Part shown: piece after piece, positions 9,544-21,937 of the stretch | Position numbering within the stretch: the stretch's first letter is position 1 | Layout: every line of letters starts with the position of its first letter | Source: Styela clava | Lineage: Eukaryota > Chordata > Ascidiacea > Stolidobranchia > Styelidae | Length of the DNA stretch: 64,000 nt | NCBI RefSeq assembly: GCF_964204865.1 | Contig: NC_135259.1 | Coordinates: 18,672,974-18,736,973 of the forward strand | Reading direction: 5' to 3' | Notes under the pieces: model-generated | The model's input: only the letters and a program-made list of their open reading frames with translations | What the model was told of the DNA's origin: nothing | The model's database searches: none | Program-made: the position numbers and the translations under genes

Positions 9544-9635
9544 CGTCCCTGGGTGGGCTTGAACCACCAACCTTTCTGTACCCATCAGTATAAGAGGTAA
9601 CAGCCGAACGCGCTGACCGATTGCGCCACAGAGAC
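9544..9635 (-). tRNA. tRNA-Asn(GTT) with intron, unit 6
   Basis: C40 is A, one mismatch in the anticodon stem beside the intron. This could disturb splicing as well as folding. Confidence 0.9.
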
Positions 9636-9860
9636 CGACACGGACTATGGTTTGTTAATTTGTTTTTATAAAAGATTCGAAATGTCCAATATTTTTTGGT
9701 AATCTGCATTAAATTACATTGGTTTCAAATGATTTTCTCAACACAACAAAACACATAATTTATAAATTTAAGAAAGAATTACATGAAGTATTTAAAATAC
9801 TGACCTCGAAGACAGCATGGATATTAGTTCAGTGGAGAGAGTAGGTCATTTCTGCCGATA

Positions 9861-9932
9861 TCCCAGATGAACTAGGCGTTAGGATTTCAGGCTCTCACCC
9901 ATGCGTCCCGGGTTCTATTCCCGGTCTGGGAA
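9861..9932 (+). pseudogene. tRNA-Glu(CTC)-like pseudogene, unit 7
   Basis: As 46-117 with one more change near the variable loop (atgcgtccc). Confidence 0.86.
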
Positions 9933-10288
9933 ACTCTTTATACCAAATATTTTAAATTTTTGATTTCTTTCAGAAGGATCATTAGTGAGGTTTTATATGT
10001 CAAATCATTGATTGTTACAGTTGTAAAAGCGACAGTGGCTTGGTAGGTTGTTCGTGTAGAACCATGTGGCCATTACAGTGTCAGCCTTATAATAAATTAA
10101 TTTTGGATAGGAATAGTTTTTCAGTGATATTTCCAACATAAAACAAAGATATCAGCTGTATACAGAAGACAGAAGTACATGAAGTATTTCAAATAATGAC
10201 GAAGAAAACTACGCGGATATTACTTCAGTAGCGCTACATTGAGGTAACACCAATTTATTAGATAATACTTCTGCCAAAGTAATCGTAT

Positions 10289-10360
10289 TCCCAGATGGTC
10301 TAGGGGTTAGGATTCCTGGCTTTCACCCAGGCGGCCCGGGTTCGATTCCCGGTCTGGAAA
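10289..10360 (+). tRNA. tRNA-Glu(TTC), unit 7, acceptor variant
   Basis: G71 is A, a mismatch at the second acceptor pair. The rest is intact. Confidence 0.91.
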
Positions 10361-10676
10361 ACTTTTCTTCAAACAAAGATCAGGTAGGTCAGTTTTAGTT
10401 TTGAAACGTCAGAAAGATAATGGTGAAGCTTTACTCTTTAGGCTGTATTTCTCGAGTGACTAAAGAATATATTACCTTAACAAAAACTTTCCAGAATGTG
10501 ATTAGTGGGGTTTAACCTGATAATTTATCGATTTAACTGTTGTAGTTGTTAAGGAGGATGATCGTAAAGATGCATGCAAATATGGGAATGTCACGAGTAA
10601 AATAATATAACAGCACAACACTTTCACCTAACTTCAAGTCCGTGTCATTCTTTGAGATTAACGGCTAATAAGACAC

Positions 10677-10750
10677 TGGCCAGTACGGGGATCGAACCCG
10701 CGACATTCGCGTTATTAGCACGACGCTCTAACCAACTGAGCTAACCGGCC
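10677..10750 (-). tRNA. tRNA-Ile(AAT), unit 7
   Basis: Matches the reference. Confidence 0.95.
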
Positions 10751-11197
10751 ATATGTTCTATTGAATATACTCAGCCAATTTCATTAGGACTCTTACAGTA
10801 ATTGTCTTCAAAAAGGAAGTTGTGAAATGTTATTTTTTTAACTAAGAAAGTACTTTTCTCACACGAGTCAAAAGCGCTGATAGGAAAGTACTGAAATCGC
10901 CGTTGGGCTTTTCCTTGTGGAAAAGTGGAATTCGTCTAAGCATATAAAGTGAACGAGAAGTTTTTCATTTGATATTTTAGTCACCCTGGATTAATTGTGT
11001 GAAGAAACAGTAGAGGAACGAGATAGCATCTTTCAGTTACGAAGTACTAAATTCTGTCAGCGACATTTGTTTTTGTAGTATCTGTTTGACTCTAGGAAAC
11101 AGAAATTAAAGATAGACTTGCTATTCCTTAATATTAAATGGATTTCATCCGAGGGAACACACAGATAGAAAGGATTCATTTTTTAAATAATAGACAG

Positions 11198-11289
11198 CGT
11201 CCCTGGGTGGGCTTGAACCACCAACCTTTCGGTACCCATCAGTATAAGAGGTAACAGCCGAACGCGCTGACCGATTGCGCCACAGAGAC
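11198..11289 (-). tRNA. tRNA-Asn(GTT) with intron, unit 7
   Basis: Matches the reference tRNA and intron. Confidence 0.95.
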
Positions 11290-11514
11290 CGACACGGACT
11301 ATGGTTTGTTAATTTGTTTTTATAAAAGATTCGAAATGTCCAATATTTTTTGGTAATCTGCATTAAATTACATTGGTTTTAAATGATTTTCTCAACACAA
11401 CAAAACACATAATTTATAAATTTAAGAAAGAATTACATGAAGTATTTAAAATACTGACCTCGAAGACAGCATGGATATTAGTTCAGTGGAGAGAGTAGGT
11501 CATTTCTGCCGATA

Positions 11515-11586
11515 TCCCAGATGAACTAGGCGTTAGGATTTCAGGCTCTCACCCATGCGGCCCGGGTTCTATTCCCGGTCTGGGAA
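11515..11586 (+). pseudogene. tRNA-Glu(CTC)-like pseudogene, unit 8
   Basis: Same as 46-117. Confidence 0.86.
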
Positions 11587-11942
11587 ACTCTTTATACCAA
11601 ATATTTTAAATTTTTGATTTCTTTCAGAAGGATCATTAGTGAGGTTTTATATGTCAAATCATTGATTGTTACAGTTGTAAAAGCGACAGTGACTGGGTAG
11701 GTTGTTCGTGAAGAACCATGTGGCCATTACAGTGTCAGCCTTATAATAAATTAATTTTGGATAGGTATAGTTTTTCAGTGATATTTCCAACATAAAACAA
11801 AGATATCAGCTGTATACAGAAGACAGAAGTACATGACGTATTTCAAATACTGACAAAGAAAACTACGCGGATATTACTTCAGTAGCGCTACATTGAGGTA
11901 ACACCAATTTATTAGATAATACTTCTGCCAAAGTAATCGTAT

Positions 11943-12014
11943 TCCCAGATGGTCTAGGGGTTAGGATTCCTGGCTTTCACTCAGGCGGCCCGGGTTCGAT
12001 TCCCGGTCTGGGAA
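11943..12014 (+). tRNA. tRNA-Glu(TTC), unit 8
   Basis: C39 is T, a tolerated G-T pair in the anticodon stem. Shared with unit 10. Confidence 0.94.
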
Positions 12015-12330
12015 ACTTTTCTTCAAACAAAAATCAGGTAGGTCAGTTTTAGTTTTGAAACGTCAGAAAGATAATGGTGAAGCTTTACTCTTTAGGCTGT
12101 ATTTCTCGAGTGACTAAAGAATATATTACCTTAACAAAAACTTTCCAGAATGTGATTAGTGGGGTTTAACCTGATAATTTATCGATTTAACTGTTGTAGT
12201 TGTTAAGGAGGATGATCGTAAAGATGCATGCAAATATGGGAATGTCACGAGTACAATAATATAACAGCACAACACTTTCACCTAACTTCAAGCCCGTGTC
12301 ATTCTTTGAGATAAACGGCTAATAAGATAC

Positions 12331-12404
12331 TGGCCAGTACGGGGATCCAACCCGCGACATTCGCGTTATTAGCACGACGCTCTAACCAACTGAGCTAACC
12401 GGCC
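12331..12404 (-). tRNA. tRNA-Ile(AAT), unit 8, B-box mutant
   Basis: C56 in the T-loop is G (plus strand gatccaaccc). C56 is nearly invariant and central to the B box, so transcription is doubtful. Shared with unit 10. Confidence 0.88.
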
Positions 12405-12851
12405 ATATGTTCTATTGAATATACTCAGCCAATTTCATTAGGACTCTTACAGTAATTGTCTTCAAAAAGGAAGTTGTGAAATGTTATTTTTTTAACTAAG
12501 AAAGTACTTTTCTCACACGTGTCAAAAGCGCTGATAGGAAAGTACTGAAATCGCCGTTGGGCTATTCCTTGTGGAAAAGTGGAATTCGTCTAAGCATATA
12601 AAGTGAGGGAGAAGTTTTTCATTTGATATTTTAGTCACCATGAATTAATTGTGTGAAGAAACAGTAGAGGAACGAGATAGCATCTTTCAGTTACGAAGTA
12701 CTAAATTCTGTCAGCGACATTTGTTTTTGTAGTATCTGTTTGACTCTAGGAAACAGAAATTAAAGATAGACTTGCTATTCCTTAATATTAAATGGATTTC
12801 ATCCGAGGGAACACACAGATAGAAAGGATTCATTTTTTAAATAATAGACAG

Positions 12852-12943
12852 CGTCCCTGGGTGGGCTTGAACCACCAACCTTTCGGTACCCATCAGTATA
12901 AGAGGTAACAGCCGAACGCGCTGACCGATTGCGCCACAGAGAC
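12852..12943 (-). tRNA. tRNA-Asn(GTT) with intron, unit 8
   Basis: Matches the reference tRNA and intron. Confidence 0.95.
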
Positions 12944-13168
12944 CGACACGGACTATGGTTTGTTAATTTGTTTTTATAAAAGATTCGAAATGTCCAATAT
13001 TTTTTGGTAATCTGCATTAAATTACATTGGTTTTAAATGATTTTCTCAACACAACAAAACACATAATTTATAAATTTAAGAAAGAATTACATGAAGTATT
13101 TAAAATACTGACCTCGAAGACAGCATGGATATTAGTTCAGTGGAGAGAGTAGGTCATTTCTGCCGATA

Positions 13169-13240
13169 TCCCAGATGAACTAGGCGTTAGGATTTCAGGC
13201 TCTCACCCATGCGGCCCGGGTTCTATTCCCGGTCTGGGAA
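13169..13240 (+). pseudogene. tRNA-Glu(CTC)-like pseudogene, unit 9
   Basis: Same as 46-117. Confidence 0.86.
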
Positions 13241-13596
13241 ACTCTTTATACCAAATATTTTAAATTTTTGATTTCTTTCAGAAGGATCATTAGTGAGGTT
13301 TTATATGTCAAATCATTGATTGTTACAGTTGTAAAAGCGACAGTGACTTGGTAGGTTGTTCGTGAAGAACCATGTGGCCATTACAGTGTCAGCCTTATAA
13401 TAAATTAATTTTGGATAGGAATAGTTTTTCAGTGATATTTCCAACATAAAACAAAGATATCAGCTGTATACAGAAGACAGAAGTACATGAAGTATTTCAA
13501 ATAATGACGAAGAAAACTACGCGGATATTACTTCAGTAGCGCTACATTGAGGTAACACCAATTTATTAGATAATACTTCTGCCAAAGTAATCGTAT

Positions 13597-13668
13597 TCCC
13601 AGATGGTCTAGGGGTTAGGATTCCTGGCTTTCACCCAGGCGGCCCGGGTTCGATTCCCGGTCTGGGAA
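13597..13668 (+). tRNA. tRNA-Glu(TTC), unit 9
   Basis: Matches the reference. Confidence 0.96.
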
Positions 13669-13984
13669 ACTTTTCTTCAAGCAAAGATCAGGTAGGTCAG
13701 TTTTAGTTTTCAAACGTCAGAAAGATAATGGTGAAGCTTTACTCTTTAGGCTGTATTTCTCGAGTGACTAAAGAATATATTACCTTAACAAAAACTTTCC
13801 AGAATGTGATTAGTGGGGTTTAACCTGATAATTTATCGATTTAACTGTTGTAGTTGTTAAGGAGGATGATCGTAAAGATGCATGCAAATATGGGAATGTC
13901 ACGAGTACAATAATATAACAGCACAACACTTGCACCTAACTTCAAGCCCGTGTCATTCTTTGAGATTAACGGTTAATAAGATAC

Positions 13985-14058
13985 TGGCCAGTACGGGGAT
14001 CGAACCCGCGACATTCGCGTTATTAGCACGACGCTCTAACCAACTGAGCTAACTGGCC
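13985..14058 (-). tRNA. tRNA-Ile(AAT), unit 9, improved acceptor stem
   Basis: G5 is A, so the usual G5-T68 wobble becomes an A-T pair and the acceptor stem is fully Watson-Crick. The 5' flank also differs (attattct). Confidence 0.95.
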
Positions 14059-14504
14059 ATTATTCTATCGAATATACTCAGCCAATTTCATTAAGACTCT
14101 TACAGTAATTGTCTTCAAAAAGGAAGTTGTGAAATGTTATTTTTTTAACTAAGAAAGTACTTTTCTCACACGAGTCAAAAGCGCTGATAGGAAAGTACTG
14201 AAATCGCCGTTGGGCTATTCCTTGTGGAAAAGTGGAATTCGTCTAAGCATATAGAGTGAGGGAGAAGTTTTTCATTTGATATTTTAGTCACCATGGATTA
14301 ATTGTGTGAAGAAACAGTAGAGGAACGAGATAGCATCTTTCAGTTACGAAGTACTAAATTCTGTCAGCGACATTTGTTTTTGTAGTATCTGTTTGACTCT
14401 AGGAAACAGAAATTAAAGATAGACTTGCTATTCCTTAATATTAAATGGATTTCATCCGAGGGAACACACAGATAGAAAGGATTCATTTTTTAAATAATAG
14501 ACAG

Positions 14505-14596
14505 CGTCCCTGGGTGGGCTTGAACCACCAACCTTTCGGTACCCATCAGTATAAGAGGTAACAGCCGAACTCGCTGACCGATTGCGCCACAGAGAC
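14505..14596 (-). tRNA. tRNA-Asn(GTT) with intron, unit 9
   Basis: C25 is A, a mismatch in the D stem. Intron and anticodon as the reference. The TATA region has one T fewer. Confidence 0.92.
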
Positions 14597-14820
14597 CGAC
14601 ACGGACTATGGTTTGTTAATTTGTTTTATAAAAGATTCGAAATGTCCAATATTTTTTGGTAATCTGCATTAAATTACATTGGTTTTAAATGATTTTCTCA
14701 ACACAACAAAACACATAATTTATAAATTTAAGAAAGAATTACATGAAGTATTTAAAATACTGACCTCGAAGACAGCATGGATATTAGTTCAGTGGAGAGA
14801 GTAGGTCATTTCTGCCGATA

Positions 14821-14892
14821 TCCCAGATGAACTAGGCGTTAGGATTTCAGGCTCTCACCCATGCGGCCCGGGTTCTATTCCCGGTCTGGGAA
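14821..14892 (+). pseudogene. tRNA-Glu(CTC)-like pseudogene, unit 10
   Basis: Same as 46-117. Confidence 0.86.
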
Positions 14893-15248
14893 ACTCTTTA
14901 TACCAAATATTTTAAATTTTTGATTTCTTTCAGAAGGATCATTAGTGAGGTTTTATATGTCAAATCATTGATTGTTACAGTTGTAAAAGCGACAGTGACT
15001 GGGTAGGTTGTTCGTGAAGAACCATGTGGCCATTACAGTGTCAGCCTTATAATAAATTAATTTTGGATAGGAATAGTTTTTCAGTGATATTTCCAACATA
15101 AAACAAAGATATCAGCTGTATACAGAAGACAGAAGTACATGAAGTATTTCAAATACTGACAAAGAAAACTACGCGGATATTACTTCAGTAGCGCTACATT
15201 GAGGTAACACCAATTTATTAGATAATACTTCTGCCAAAGTAATCGTAT

Positions 15249-15320
15249 TCCCAGATGGTCTAGGGGTTAGGATTCCTGGCTTTCACTCAGGCGGCCCGGG
15301 TTCGATTCCCGGTCTGGGAA
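15249..15320 (+). tRNA. tRNA-Glu(TTC), unit 10
   Basis: C39 is T, as in unit 8. Confidence 0.94.
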
Positions 15321-15636
15321 ACTTTTCTTCAAACAAAAATCAGGTAGGTCAGTTTTAGTTTTGAAACGTCAGAAAGATAATGGTGAAGCTTTACTCTTTA
15401 GGCTGTATTTCTCGAGTGACTAAAGAATATATTACCTTAACAAAAACTTTCCAGAATGTGATTAGTGGGGTTTAACCTGATAATTTATCGATTTAACTGT
15501 TGTAGTTGTTAAGGAGGATGATCGTAAAGATGCATGCAAATATGGGAATGTCACGAGTACAATAATATAACAGCACAACACTTTCACCTAACTTCAAGCC
15601 CGTGTCATTCTTTGAGATTAACGGCTAATAAGACAC

Positions 15637-15710
15637 TGGCCAGTACGGGGATCCAACCCGCGACATTCGCGTTATTAGCACGACGCTCTAACCAACTGAG
15701 CTAACCGGCC
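15637..15710 (-). tRNA. tRNA-Ile(AAT), unit 10, B-box mutant
   Basis: C56 is G as in unit 8, so units 8 and 10 share both their Glu and Ile variants although unit 9 between them does not. Confidence 0.88.
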
Positions 15711-16157
15711 ATATGTTCTATTGAATATACTCAGCCAATTTCATTAGGACTCTTACAGTAATTGTCTTCAAAAAGGAAGTTGTGAAATGTTATTTTTTTA
15801 ACTAAGAAAGTACTTTTCTCACACGAGTCAAAAGCGCTGATAGGAAAGTACTGAAATCGCCGTTGGGCTATTCCTTGTGGAAAAGTGGAATTCGTCTAAG
15901 CATATAGAGTGAGGGAGAAGTTTTTCATTTGATATTTTAGTCACCATGGATTAATTGTGTGAAAAAACAGTAGAGGAACGAGATAGCATCTTTCAGTTAC
16001 GAAGTACTAAATTCTGTCAGCGACATTTGTTTTTGTAGTATCTGTTTGACTCTAGGAAACAGAAATTAAAGATAGACTTGCTATTCCTTAATATTAAATG
16101 GATTTCATCCGAGGGAACACACAGATAGAAAGGATTCATTTTTTAAATAATAGACAG

Positions 16158-16249
16158 CGTCCCTGGGTGGGCTTGAACCACCAACCTTTCGGTACCCATC
16201 AGTATAAGAGGTAACAGCCGAACGCGCTGACCGATTGCGCCACAGAGAC
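16158..16249 (-). tRNA. tRNA-Asn(GTT) with intron, unit 10
   Basis: Matches the reference tRNA and intron. Confidence 0.95.
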
Positions 16250-16474
16250 CGACACGGACTATGGTTTGTTAATTTGTTTTTATAAAAGATTCGAAATGTC
16301 CAATATTTTTTGGTAATCTGCATTAAATTACATTGGTTTTAAATGATTTTCTCAACACAACAAAACACATAATTTATAAATTTAAGAAAGAATTACATGA
16401 AGTATTTAAAATACTGACCTCGAAGACAGCATGGATATTAGTTCAGTGGAGAGAGTAGGTCATTTCTGCCGATA

Positions 16475-16546
16475 TCCCAGATGAACTAGGCGTTAGGATT
16501 TCAGGCTCTCACCCATGCGGCCCGGGTTCTTTTCCCGGTCTGGGAA
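16475..16546 (+). pseudogene. tRNA-Glu(CTC)-like pseudogene, unit 11
   Basis: As 46-117 with A58 also changed to T, so the T-loop is further degraded. Confidence 0.86.
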
Positions 16547-16902
16547 ACTCTTTATACCAAATATTTTAAATTTTTGATTTCCTTCAGAAGGATCATTAGT
16601 GAGGTTTTATATGTCAAATCATTGATTGTTACAGTTGTAAAAGCGACAGTGACTTGGCAGGTTGTTCGTGAAGAACCATGTGGCCATTACAGTGTCAGCC
16701 TTATAATAAATTAATTTTGGATAGGAATAGTTTTTCAGTGATATTTCCAACATAAAACAAAGATATCAGCTGTATACAGAAGACAGAAGTACATGGAGTA
16801 TTTCAAATAATGACGAAGAAAACTACGCGGATATTACTTCAGTAGCGCTACATTGAGGTAACACCAATTTATTAGATAATACTTCTGCCAAAGTAATCGT
16901 AT

Positions 16903-16974
16903 TCCCAGATGGTCTAGGGGTTAGGATTCCTGGCTTTCACCCAGGCGGCCCGGGTTCGATTCCCGGTCTGGGAA
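16903..16974 (+). tRNA. tRNA-Glu(TTC), unit 11
   Basis: Matches the reference. Confidence 0.96.
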
Positions 16975-17290
16975 ACTTTTCTTCAAACAAAGATCAGGTA
17001 GGTCAGTTTTAGTTTTGAAACGTCAGAAAGATAATGGTGAAGCTTTACTCTTTAGGCTGTATTTCTCGAGTGACTAAAGAATATATTACCTTTGCAAAAA
17101 CTTTCCAGAATGTGATTAGTGGGGTTTAACCTGATAATTTATCGATTTAACTGTTGTAGTTGTTAAGGAGGATGATCGTAAAGATGCATGCAAATATGGG
17201 AATGTCACGAGTACAATAATATAACAGCACAACACTTTCACCTAACTTCAAGCCCGTGTCATTCTTTGAGATTAACGGTTAATAAGACTC

Positions 17291-17364
17291 TGGCCAGTAC
17301 GGGGATCGAACCCGCGACATTCGCGTTATTAGCACGACGCTCTAACCAACTGAGCTAACCGGCC
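17291..17364 (-). tRNA. tRNA-Ile(AAT), unit 11
   Basis: tRNA matches the reference. 3' flank differs by one base (agactctgg). Confidence 0.95.
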
Positions 17365-17811
17365 ATATGTTCTATTGAATATACTCAGCCAATTTCATTA
17401 AGACTCTTACAGTAATTGTCTCCAAAAAGGAAGTTGTGAAATGTTATTTTTTTAACTAAAAAAGTACTTTTCTCACACGAGTCAAAAGCGCTGATAGGAA
17501 AGTACTGAAATCGCCGTTGGGCTATTCCTTGTGGAAAAGTGGAATTCGTCTAAGCATATAGAGTGAGGGAGAAGTTTTTCATTTGATATTTTAGTCACCA
17601 TGGATTAATTGTGTGAAGAAACAGTAGAGGAACGAGATAGCATCTTTCAGTTACGAAGTACTAAATTCTGTCAGCGACATTTGTTTTTGTAGTATCTGTT
17701 TGACTCTAGGAAACAGAAATTAAAGATAGACTTGCTATTCCTTAATATTAAATGGATTTCATCCGAGGGAACACACAGATAGAAAGGATTCATTTTTTAA
17801 ATAATAGACAG

Positions 17812-17903
17812 CGTCCCTGGGTGGGCTTGAACCACCAACCTTTCGGTACCCATCAGTATAAGAGGTACCAGCCGAACGCGCTGACCGATTGCGCCACATA
17901 GAC
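17812..17903 (-). tRNA. tRNA-Asn body with GGT (Thr) anticodon, unit 11
   Basis: Same body, intron and discriminator G as the Asn genes, but the anticodon is GGT, which would read Thr codons (ACC/ACT). The 5' acceptor strand also has C5 to A, a mismatch. The identity elements outside the anticodon are still Asn-like, so this is more likely a decaying Asn gene than a working Thr tRNA. The same anticodon change, without the acceptor defect, occurs at 29323-29414. Confidence 0.9.
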
Positions 17904-18128
17904 CGACACGGACTATGGTTTGTTAATTTGTTTTTATAAAAGATTCGAAATGTCCAATATTTTTTGGTAATCTGCATTAAATTACATTGGTTTTAAATGA
18001 TTTTCACAACACAACAAAACACATAATTTATAAATTTAAGAAAGAATTACATGAAGTATTTAAAATACTGACCTCGAAGACAGCATGGATATTAGTTAAG
18101 TGGAGAGAGTAGGTCATTTCTGCCGATA

Positions 18129-18200
18129 TCCCAGATGAACTAGGCGTTAGGATTTCAGGCTCTCACCCATGCGGCCCGGGTTCTATTCCCGGTCTGGGAA
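18129..18200 (+). pseudogene. tRNA-Glu(CTC)-like pseudogene, unit 12
   Basis: Same as 46-117. Confidence 0.86.
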
Positions 18201-18556
18201 ACTCTTTATACCAAATATTTTAAATTTTTGATTTCTTTCAGAGGGATCATTAGTGAGGTTTTATATGTCAAATCATTAATTGTTACAGTTGTAAAAGCGA
18301 CAGTGACTGGGTAGGTTGTTCGTGAAGAACCATGTGGCCATTACAGTGTCAGCCTTATAATAAATTAATTTTGGATAGGAATAGTTTTTCAGTGATATTT
18401 CCAACATAAAACAAAGATATCAGCTGTATACAGAAGACAGAAGTACATGGAGTATTACAAATACTGACGAAGAAAACTACGCGGATATTTCTTCAGTAGC
18501 GCTACATTGAGGTAACACCAATTTATTAGATAATACTTCTGCCAAAGTAATCGTAT

Positions 18557-18628
18557 TCCCAGATGGTCTAGGGGTTAGGATTCCTGGCTTTCACCCAGGC
18601 GGCCCGGGTTCGATTCCCGGTCTGGGAA
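18557..18628 (+). tRNA. tRNA-Glu(TTC), unit 12
   Basis: Matches the reference. Confidence 0.96.
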
Positions 18629-18945
18629 ACTTTTCTTCAAACAAAGATCAGGTAGGTCAGTTTTAGTTTTGAAACGTCAGAAAGATAATGGTGAAGCTTT
18701 ACTCTTTAGGCTGTATTTCTCGAGTGACTAAAGAATATATTACCTTAACAAAAACTTTCCAGAATGTGATTAGTGGGGTTTAACCTGATAATTTATCGAT
18801 TTAACTGTTGTAGTTGTTAAGAAGGATGATGGTGAAGATGCATGCAAATATGGGAATGTCACGAGTACAATAATATAACAGCACAACACTTTCACCTAAC
18901 TTTAAGTCACGTGTCATTCTTTGAGATTAACGGTTAATAAGACAC

Positions 18946-19019
18946 TGGCCAGTACGGGGATCGAACCCGCGACATTCGCGTTATTCGCACGACGCTCTAA
19001 CCAACTGAGCTAACCGGCC
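18946..19019 (-). tRNA. tRNA-Ile(AAT), unit 12, U33 lost
   Basis: The loop is CGAATAA: T33, needed for the U-turn and almost universal in tRNAs, is G. AAT anticodon and other parts intact. Shared with units 13, 16 and 19. Confidence 0.88.
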
Positions 19020-19469
19020 ATACGTTCTCTTGAATATACCCAGACAAATCTCATTGAAACTCTTACAGTAATTGTCTTCAAAAATGAAGTTGTGAAATGT
19101 TATTTTTTTAACTAAGAAAGTACTTTTCTCACACGAGTCAAAAGCGCTGATAGGAAAGTACTAAAATCGCCGTTGGGCTATTCCTTATGGAAAAGTGGAA
19201 TTCGTCTATGCATATTGAGTGAGGGAGAAGTTTTTCATTTGATATTTTAGTCACCATCGATTAATTGTGTGAAGAAACAGTGGAGGAACGAGATAGCATC
19301 TTTCAGTTGCGAAGTACTAAATTCTGTCAGCGACATTTGTTTTTTGTAGTATCTGTTTGACTCTAGGAAACAGAAATTAAAGATAGAATTGCTATTCCTT
19401 AGTATTAAATGGATTTCATCCGAGAGAACAAACAGATAGAAAGGATTCCTTTTCTTAAATAATAGACAG

Positions 19470-19561
19470 CGTCCCTGGGTGGGCTTGAACCACCAACCTT
19501 TCGGTACCCATCAGTATAAGAGGTAACAGCCGAACGCGCTGACCGATTGCGCCACAGAGAC
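19470..19561 (-). tRNA. tRNA-Asn(GTT) with intron, unit 12
   Basis: tRNA and intron match the reference. The 3' flank has the variant ccttttcttaaat, which unit 15 shares. Confidence 0.95.
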
Positions 19562-19786
19562 CGAGACGGACTATGGTTTGTTAATTTGTTTTTATAAAAG
19601 ATTCGAAATGTACAATATTTTTTGGTAATCTGCATTAAATTACATTGGTTTTAAATGATTTTCTCAACACAACAAAACACATAATTTATACATTTAAGAA
19701 AGAATTACATGAAGTATTTAAAATACTGACCTCGAAGACAGCATGGATATTAGTTCAGTGGAGAGAGTAGGTCATTTCTGCCGATA

Positions 19787-19858
19787 TCCCAGAAGGACTA
19801 GGCGTTAGCATTTCAGGCTCTCACCCATGCGGCCCGGGTTCTATTCCCGGTCTGGGAA
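19787..19858 (+). pseudogene. tRNA-Glu(CTC)-like pseudogene, unit 13
   Basis: Variant with agaaggact in the D arm and tagcatttc before the anticodon stem. B-box defect as in 46-117. Confidence 0.86.
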
Positions 19859-20214
19859 ACTCTTTATACCAAATATTTTAAATTTTTGATTTCTTTCAGA
19901 AGGATCATTAGTGAGGTTTCATATGTCAAATCATTGATTGTTACAGTTGTAAAAGCGACAGTGACTGGGTAGGTTGTTCGTGAAGAACCATGTGGCCATT
20001 ACAGTGTCAGCCTTATAATAAATTAATTTTGGATAGGAATAGTTTTTCAGTGATATTTCCAACATAACACAAAGACATCAGCTGTATACAGAAGACAGAA
20101 GTACATGAAGTATTACAAATACTAACGAAGAAAACTACGCGGATATTACTTCAGTAGCGCTACATTGAGGTAACACCAATTTATTAGATAATACTTCTGC
20201 CAAAGTAATAGTAT

Positions 20215-20286
20215 TCCCAGATGGTCTAGGGGTTAGGATTCCAGGCTTTCACCCAGGACGCCCGGGTTCGATTCCCGGTCTGGGAA
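20215..20286 (+). tRNA. tRNA-Glu(TTC), unit 13, anticodon-stem variant
   Basis: T29 is A, giving an A-A mismatch in the middle of the anticodon stem. The variable region reads ggacgcc instead of ggcggcc. Terminator intact. Confidence 0.9.
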
Positions 20287-20599
20287 ACTTTTCTTCAAAC
20301 AAAGATCAGGTCAGTTTTAGTTTTGAAACGTCAGAAAGATAATGGTGAAGCTTTACACTTTAGGCTGTATTTCTGGAGTGACTAAAGAATATATTACCTT
20401 CACAAAAACTTTCCAGAATGTGATTAGTGGGGTTTAACCTGATAATTTATCGATTTAACTGTTGTAGTTGTTAAGAAGGATGATGGTGAAGATGCATGCA
20501 AATATGGGAATGTCACGAGTACAATAATATAACAGCACAACACTTTCACCTAACTTTAAGTCACGTGTCATTCTTTGAGATTAACGGTTAATAAGACAC

Positions 20600-20673
20600 T
20601 GGCCAGTACGGGGATCGAACCCGCGACATTCTCGTTATTCGCACGACGCTCTAACCAACTGAGCTAACCGGCC
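20600..20673 (-). tRNA. tRNA-Ile(AAT), unit 13, U33 lost
   Basis: T33 is G, and C41 is A, which also breaks an anticodon-stem pair. Probably non-functional. Confidence 0.86.
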
Positions 20674-21120
20674 ATACGTTCTCTTGAATATACTCAGCCA
20701 ATTTCATTGAAATTCTTACAGTAATTGTCTTCAAAAATGAAGTTGTGAAATGTTATTTTTTTAACTAAGAAAGTACTTTTCTCACACGAGTCAAAAGCGC
20801 TGATAGGAAAGTACTAAAATCGCCGTTGGGCTATTCCTTATGGAAAAGTGGAATTCGTCTATGCATATAGAGTGAGGGAGAAGTTTTTCATTTGATATTT
20901 TAGTCACCATCGATTAATTGTGTGAATAAACAGTAGAGGAACGAGATAGCAACTTTCAGTTACGAAGTACTAAATCCTGTCAGCGACATTTGTTTTTGTA
21001 GTATCTGTTTGACTCTAGGAAACATAAATTAAAGATAGACTTGCTATTCCTTAATATTAAATGGATTTCATCCGAGGGAACACACAGATAGAAAGGATTC
21101 ATTTTTTAAATAATAGACAG

Positions 21121-21212
21121 CGTCCCTGGGTGGGCTTGAACCACCAACCTTTCGGTACCCATCAGTATAAGAGGTAACAGCCGAACGCGCTGACCGATTG
21201 CGCCACAGAGAC
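21121..21212 (-). tRNA. tRNA-Asn(GTT) with intron, unit 13
   Basis: Matches the reference tRNA and intron. Confidence 0.95.
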
Positions 21213-21437
21213 CGACAAGGACTATGGTTTGTTAATTTGTTTTTATAAAAGATTCGAAATGTCCAATATTTTTTGGTAATCTTCATTAAATTACATTGGT
21301 TTTAAACGATTTTCTCAACACAACAAAACACATAATTTATACATTTAAGAAAGAATTACATGAAGTATTTAAAATACTGACCTCGAAGACAGCATGGATA
21401 TTAGTTCAGTGGAGAGAGTAGGTCATTTCTGCCGATA

Positions 21438-21509
21438 TCCCAGATGGACTAGGCGTTAGGTTTTCAGGCTCTCACCCATGCGGCCCGGGTTCTATTACCG
21501 GTCTGGGAA
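21438..21509 (+). pseudogene. tRNA-Glu(CTC)-like pseudogene, unit 14
   Basis: D arm tggactagg; T stem broken by attaccgg; the R57 defect persists. Confidence 0.86.
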
Positions 21510-21865
21510 ACTCTTTATACCAAATATTTTAAATTTTTGATTTCTTTCAGAAGGATCATTAGTGAGGTTTTATATGTCAAATCATTGATTGATACAGTTG
21601 TAAAAGCGACATTGACTGGGTAGGTTGTTCGTGAAGAACCATGTGGCCATTACAGTGTCAGCCTTATGATAAATTAATTTTGGATAGGAATAGTTTTTCA
21701 GTTATATTTCCAACATAAAACGAAGACATCAGCTGTATACAGAAGACAGAAGTACATGAAGTATTTCAAATACTGACGAAGAAAACTACGCGGATATTAC
21801 TTCAGTAGCGCTACATTGAGGTAACAGCAATTTATTAGATAATACTTCTGCCAAAGTAATCGTAT

Positions 21866-21937
21866 TCCCAGATGGTCTAGGGGTTAGGATTCCTGGCTTT
21901 CACCCAGGCGGCCCGGGTTCGATTCCCGGTCTGGCAA
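21866..21937 (+). tRNA. tRNA-Glu(TTC), unit 14, acceptor variant
   Basis: G71 is C, a mismatch at the second acceptor pair. Confidence 0.91.

Noticed and set aside
17812-17903. Calling the GGT copies genuine tRNA-Thr genes
   Set aside because: Only the anticodon differs from tRNA-Asn; intron, body and discriminator G are Asn-like, and one copy also has an acceptor mismatch.
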